From Chloroflexota bacterium (GTDB taxonomy: Bacteria; Chloroflexota; Ktedonobacteria; Ktedonobacterales; Ktedonobacteraceae): a DNA stretch of 41,601 nt. The position numbers and the translations under genes were made by a program. The stretch is from NCBI GenBank assembly GCA_902812455.1, contig CADDZH010000042.1:1-41601 (forward strand), given 5' to 3'. Below the pieces are notes generated by a model, which was not told the DNA's origin, did no database searches, and saw nothing but the letters and a program-made list of their open reading frames with translations. This document shows, piece by piece, positions 38,316 to 41,601 of the stretch (position 1 is its first letter; each line of letters starts with the position of its first letter).

Positions 38316-40084
38316 TACTGTATTCCCCTTTTTGTTCTCTGTTTCTTAAAGAAAGTCAACAGCGTTTCTGTTTTCATGGTGTTCAGCACGTCATTGGCAC
38401 TCAACCAGCCTTTGCGTGCAACGCCTATACCATAGCGCATATCGTCTAATCCGGCAAGATTGTGAGCATCGGGATTAACAGGTATCTTCATACCTTTATC
38501 ACGTGCGCGCTTCACCAATCGCCAATCCATATCCAGGCGCGCAGGATTCGCGTTGATTTCGATGCATACCCCCTGCTCGGCAGCAGCATCGATGACCGCC
38601 TCCATATCCAGTGTGTATCCGGCCCGCTCAAGCAGGATGCGCCCCGTTGGGTGCCCGATAATATTGACGTATGGATTGCTGATAGCGCGTATCATGCGCT
38701 TCGTCTGCTCTTCGGGCGACAGGTTGAAGTTGCTATGGATGGAAGCCACCACAAAATCCAACGTTGCCAGCACATCATCTGGGTAGTCGAGCGTTCCATC
38801 CTTTAGGATATCACATTCCGTTCCTTTGAGGATACGCAGGCGCCCGGCGAATTCTTTGTTCAGGCGATCGATTTCTGCATGCTGCCGGCCCAGGTCATCT
38901 GCGGTCAGCCCCCCGGCATAGGCAGCGCCTTTGCTATGATCGGTGATGCCCAGGTATGTAAGGCCACGAGCGATGCAGCCCTCGGCCATCTCGCGAATGG
39001 TTTGCTGCCCATCGCTCCATGTAGAATGGACGTGCAGGACGCCGCGCAAGTCGCTCTCCTGCACCAGCACGGGCAATCTATGCTCGATGGCGGCTTCGAT
39101 CTCGCCCATATCCTCGCGCAGTTCCGGCTCGATGTAGTCCATGCCCAGCGCGGCGTAGAAATCGGCCTCATCCTTGCACGGCACAAGTTCCAGCCCCGAT
39201 GCTTTCTCCTTGAAGAGACCATACTCATTAATGGTCATGCCCATGCCCAGGGCGCGGCGCCGTAAGGCGATGTTGTGGTCTCTGGAGCCTGTAAAGTGAT
39301 GGAGAGTATAGGGAAACTGGCTATCCTTGACGACGCGCAAATCCATAGCGATGCCATCGCCCAGGATCACGCTCGATTTCGTTTCACCTTTGCCGGTGAT
39401 TGCCTGCACCGATGGCTGGCTTGTGAAGAAATCCATGATCTTGCGCCGGATATTGTCGCCTGCATCATCGGCAACGCTCGCCACCATGTCGATATCCTTG
39501 ACCGTTTCGCGGCGGCGGCGCAGGCTCCCGGCTACCTGCAGGCGCACGATCTCCGGCAATGGGGCCAGGGCCTTGCGGATGCGCTCGGCCTCCGCCTCTA
39601 CTACCGGGTACAGGTAGCGTTCGGCGTGCTGGGTGAGAAAGGCAATGCCCTGCAGGATATTCTCCTCAGTCTTTTTGCCAAAACCTGGTATGCGCGCTAT
39701 CTTCCCTTCGCGGGCGGCCTGTTCCAGCTCGGCAATGCTGTTAATGTGCAACTGGTCGTAGATGGCGTTGATTTTCTTGGGGCCTACGCCTGGAATGCGC
39801 AGCATTTCGAGCTTGATCGCCGGCGTATTTGCCCGCAACTCGTCAAGGAAGGCAATATGCCCGGTATTAACCGCCTCTTCGATGCGTTTGATGATTGTCT
39901 GTCCCAGACCTGGCACGCCTTTGAGCTTACCCGCGAGGGTAAGCTGCTCGATGTCCTCGTCAAGCCCGCTCACGGCGCGAGCAGCATTTTCATACGCGCG
40001 CACCTCAAATTGATTGCTGCCCTCTTTCAAGGCCAGCAGCGCGGCAATATCTTCCAGCATGCCAGCAATTTGATTTTTATCCAT
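38315..40084 (-). CDS. polX: family X DNA polymerase with PHP exonuclease domain
   Basis: A 589-aa repair polymerase. It has helix-hairpin-helix repeats (LKGVPGLGQTIIKRI, LRIPGVGPKKINAIY and ARIPGFGKKTEENIL), a polymerase palm with VAGSLRRRRETVKDIDMV (catalytic GS and DxD) and GIAMDLRVV, and a C-terminal PHP domain with HVHSTWSDGQQT, GITDHSKG, ASIHSNF and PVNPDAH metal ligands. Bacterial PolX fills short gaps in base excision repair and has 3'-5' exonuclease activity. It lies in the middle of a four-gene operon and all catalytic residues appear intact. Confidence 0.95.
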   Translation of the reverse strand: MDKNQIAGMLEDIAALLALKEGSNQFEVRAYENAARAVSGLDEDIEQLTLAGKLKGVPGLGQTIIKRIEEAVNTGHIAFLDELRANTPAIKLEMLRIPGVGPKKINAIYDQLHINSIAELEQAAREGKIARIPGFGKKTEENILQGIAFLTQHAERYLYPVVEAEAERIRKALAPLPEIVRLQVAGSLRRRRETVKDIDMVASVADDAGDNIRRKIMDFFTSQPSVQAITGKGETKSSVILGDGIAMDLRVVKDSQFPYTLHHFTGSRDHNIALRRRALGMGMTINEYGLFKEKASGLELVPCKDEADFYAALGMDYIEPELREDMGEIEAAIEHRLPVLVQESDLRGVLHVHSTWSDGQQTIREMAEGCIARGLTYLGITDHSKGAAYAGGLTADDLGRQHAEIDRLNKEFAGRLRILKGTECDILKDGTLDYPDDVLATLDFVVASIHSNFNLSPEEQTKRMIRAISNPYVNIIGHPTGRILLERAGYTLDMEAVIDAAAEQGVCIEINANPARLDMDWRLVKRARDKGMKIPVNPDAHNLAGLDDMRYGIGVARKGWLSANDVLNTMKTETLLTFFKKQRTKRGIQ

Positions 40085-40090
40085 CTTCTT

Positions 40091-40558
40091 TTATCCCAGG
40101 CGCAGGTCAAAAAATTCCGGTGGTCGCGTTGTGACTTCAAAAGGGTGACGCCCTTTGAGGTCCCGGCTGAGGTAGCGTTTGCAATCGAAATGCACGAGCA
40201 GCCAGCAGTACATGTCTGCCGTGACAAAGACGGCATCCCAGGGCCTTTCGCTGCCCATGTCCAGCACTTTGTTGCAGACGAAGCAGCGTCCCATACCGGC
40301 TTCGACCGCTCGCTCAAACCACTGGTAGACAAACTGGTGGAAGTCTTCCAGGGTCATCAACTCCAGGCTCGACTCAGGGTAGCCAAAGAGTACCGGGTCA
40401 GGGCACTCACGAAAGTCGTCATGCGCGCGGCTCAAAGCAATGATGGGCGCCTTTACCGCTACTTTGATCTCGTCGTGTTCGGGATCATCCGCCGCTGTGA
40501 CAACATCGTGCAGCAGCAGCCCCTCTCGCGCAAACCAGCTCAGTAGTTCATTTCGCAT
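40091..40558 (-). CDS. 155-aa protein with putative metal-binding cysteines, unrecognised
   Basis: The protein MRNELLSWFAREGLLLHDVV and onward has no signal or span. A pair RCFVCNKVLD and a later HFDCKRYLSRDLKG could form a small metal site with nearby His and Cys. The C-terminus (FEVTTRPPEFFDLRLG) is ordinary. It is six bases ahead of polX and leads the operon, with a good promoter at 40603-40631. No ribosome binding site is seen before the ATG. The genomic link to polX hints at DNA metabolism but does not prove it. Confidence 0.65.
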   Translation of the reverse strand: MRNELLSWFAREGLLLHDVVTAADDPEHDEIKVAVKAPIIALSRAHDDFRECPDPVLFGYPESSLELMTLEDFHQFVYQWFERAVEAGMGRCFVCNKVLDMGSERPWDAVFVTADMYCWLLVHFDCKRYLSRDLKGRHPFEVTTRPPEFFDLRLG

Positions 40559-40602
40559 AGATATGTATCAGCCGTGAAACCTAATAGTCTAAGTACCTGC
40601 TC

Positions 40603-40631
40603 ATTATAGTGCAGGGATTGAAGTGGCGCAA
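40603..40631 (-). promoter_or_regulatory. promoter of the 155-aa gene-polX-rplY-GT operon
   Basis: TTGCGC (40631-40626), a 17-base spacer and TATAAT (40608-40603), with a leader of about 40 bases. Confidence 0.65.
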
Positions 40632-40783
40632 GAGTGTATCAAGATAAATGTCCTGCTTAAAACGGGATGTGATAACGGGACACCAGTCACTTCACTCCGG
40701 GACGCCTGGGTGGGTATGCTCAATAGCGGTGAGAACGAGGGTGCAATCCCTCGCAGTCTTTTTACATCGAAAGGAGCAAAGGT

Positions 40784-41377
40784 ATGCGACCACTTCTTTT
40801 GCGTTTGAGCGGCTGGCTCCTCCTCGTTGGGGGGCTATTCATGGCCTTGACGGTCTTCCATCTGCACACTTCTCCGACCATGGCGACCCTGATCCTCACT
40901 CTGGGTGGAGTCCCTTTGATCCTGGGTATCCCTGCTCTCTATGCGCGGCAGGCGAAACAGATTGGATGGGTAGGTCTGGTAGGGCTGGTGATCATCTGGC
41001 TCGATATATTCATCTTCCCCGTTCGGGGTGCTATCGCTAGCTTCATACCCGGATTTAGGCTTCCCGACTTCCTGCTCGTTATTGGACCACTGACGTTAGT
41101 TGGTGCACTCATGTTTGGCATTACGACAATCCGGGCGCACGGTTTTCCTGCCTGGCTTGGCTGGAGCATCTTTGTTGGCTATATCATTGCCGGCATTGGC
41201 AATTTCCTGCCCAACAATCTTGCTACGATTGCTCCTTTTATCGCCGATCCTGGCGAGTGGCTTTTCTGGCTCAGTTTTTCTGGATTTGGTTTTGTCCTGC
41301 TTTCTGAGCGCAGGGCACAGAAAAAGAGGGTAGCGGTCGTAACCGGAGCTAGTGACAGCTTGCCTGGCGAAAATTGA
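40784..41377 (+). CDS. six-span membrane protein, unrecognised
   Basis: A 197-aa protein with about six hydrophobic spans (for example WLLLVGGLFMALTVF, LILTLGGVPLILGIPAL, GLVGLVIIWLDIFIFP) and a short basic C-terminal tail (ERRAQKKR). No catalytic or binding motif is visible. AAAGGAG lies nine bases before the ATG. It precedes another membrane-anchored gene on the same strand by 50 bases, so the two may be co-transcribed. Confidence 0.75.
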   Translation: MRPLLLRLSGWLLLVGGLFMALTVFHLHTSPTMATLILTLGGVPLILGIPALYARQAKQIGWVGLVGLVIIWLDIFIFPVRGAIASFIPGFRLPDFLLVIGPLTLVGALMFGITTIRAHGFPAWLGWSIFVGYIIAGIGNFLPNNLATIAPFIADPGEWLFWLSFSGFGFVLLSERRAQKKRVAVVTGASDSLPGEN

Positions 41378-41427
41378 ACAGTAGCATGTTTTCAATGAAA
41401 TAATCTGCCCAAAACAGGAGCAAGCGT

Positions 41428-41601
41428 ATGTATCCGGGGAATGGCATGACCCAAGAGCGACAAGAGGTTGTTCCCACAGGAAAGAGCCAGTCACGACGGG
41501 CGAACGTGCAGCTAGAGGGATTCTGGCTGCACGTGGCGCGAGGAGTATGGCTCGCTTTCGTGCTGGCTGAACTCGTCATCATTATGCTCACGCTATTGGA
41601 G
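41428..41601 (+). CDS. membrane protein, 5' part only (runs off the window)
   Basis: The first 58 codons of a gene cut by the right edge. ATG follows AGGAG by seven bases. A polar N-terminus of about 40 residues (MYPGNGMTQERQEVV...) leads into a hydrophobic span GVWLAFVLAELVIIMLTLLE. Sensor kinases in related genomes often begin this way, but nothing here decides it. Confidence 0.65.
   Translation, partial: MYPGNGMTQERQEVVPTGKSQSRRANVQLEGFWLHVARGVWLAFVLAELVIIMLTLLE

Noticed and set aside
39275..40546. 423-aa plus-strand open frame opposite polX
   Set aside because: Shadow of polX and the 155-aa gene; polX has complete catalytic motifs and the plus frame does not.
40641..40783. Short plus-strand ORF at 40623-40808 overlapping the next gene
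   Set aside because: It overlaps the well-supported start at 40784 and has no ribosome binding site.

Overview
The window looks like a chromosomal segment of a Chloroflexota bacterium, most likely class Ktedonobacteria. This rests on the style of the proteins: Ycf48/BNR propellers, a giant BTAD-AAA-TPR regulator, WAVG-repeat lipoproteins, FdrA/DUF1116 and many short dispersed palindromes. No rRNA or other phylogenetic marker is present to prove it. No phage, plasmid origin, CRISPR array or intact insertion sequence was seen.

Region 1 (1-10 kb, minus strand, visibly richer in GC than the rest) reads as one regulated accessory cluster. A large SARP-like (BTAD) ATPase regulator is followed by a promoter carrying four direct heptamer repeats on a helical 11/22-bp register just upstream of a -10 box. 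This is the layout used by SARP activators. Downstream lie a TusA-like protein lacking its catalytic cysteine, a solute-binding lipoprotein with a cysteine-rich tail, a 65-aa Ser/Thr/Cys-rich peptide, a seven-bladed Ycf48-like protein, a frameshifted metzincin-like protein, a second solute-binding lipoprotein with a different cysteine-rich tail, and the start of a membrane protein. I do not recognise this combination and consider it the best candidate for an undescribed system in the window.

Region 2 (10-26 kb) carries a DUF4129 membrane protein and a seven-repeat lipoprotein. Then comes an MBL hydrolase - UDP-glucose dehydrogenase - AcpS operon in which the dehydrogenase is interrupted by a 475-aa intein placed exactly before the catalytic cysteine. 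It is followed by an acidic membrane protein, an APC permease, a receiver-domain protein translationally coupled to plsX, and fdrA-allG (oxamate carbamoyltransferase-type genes). tRNA-Lys(UUU) abuts a truncated nuclease-like ORF exactly at its 3' end.

Region 3 (26-41.6 kb) is mostly housekeeping: a receiver protein, a YtxH protein, a small helical protein, an AhpD-like protein, a K+-channel-like protein, gpsA plus an amidase, tilS-hpt divergent from def, a zinc-ribbon protein, and an operon of a 155-aa protein, polX, rplY and a family-4 glycosyltransferase, followed by two membrane proteins. The AhpD-like gene is interrupted by UGA at the second cysteine of its CxxC motif, with a perfect hairpin 20 nt between the UGA and its apical loop. 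It is a strong selenocysteine candidate.

Intergenic space holds several families of short palindromic repeats. One copy lies in frame inside fdrA, others supply the stop codons of neighbouring genes, and a MITE-like element lies between hpt and gpsA.
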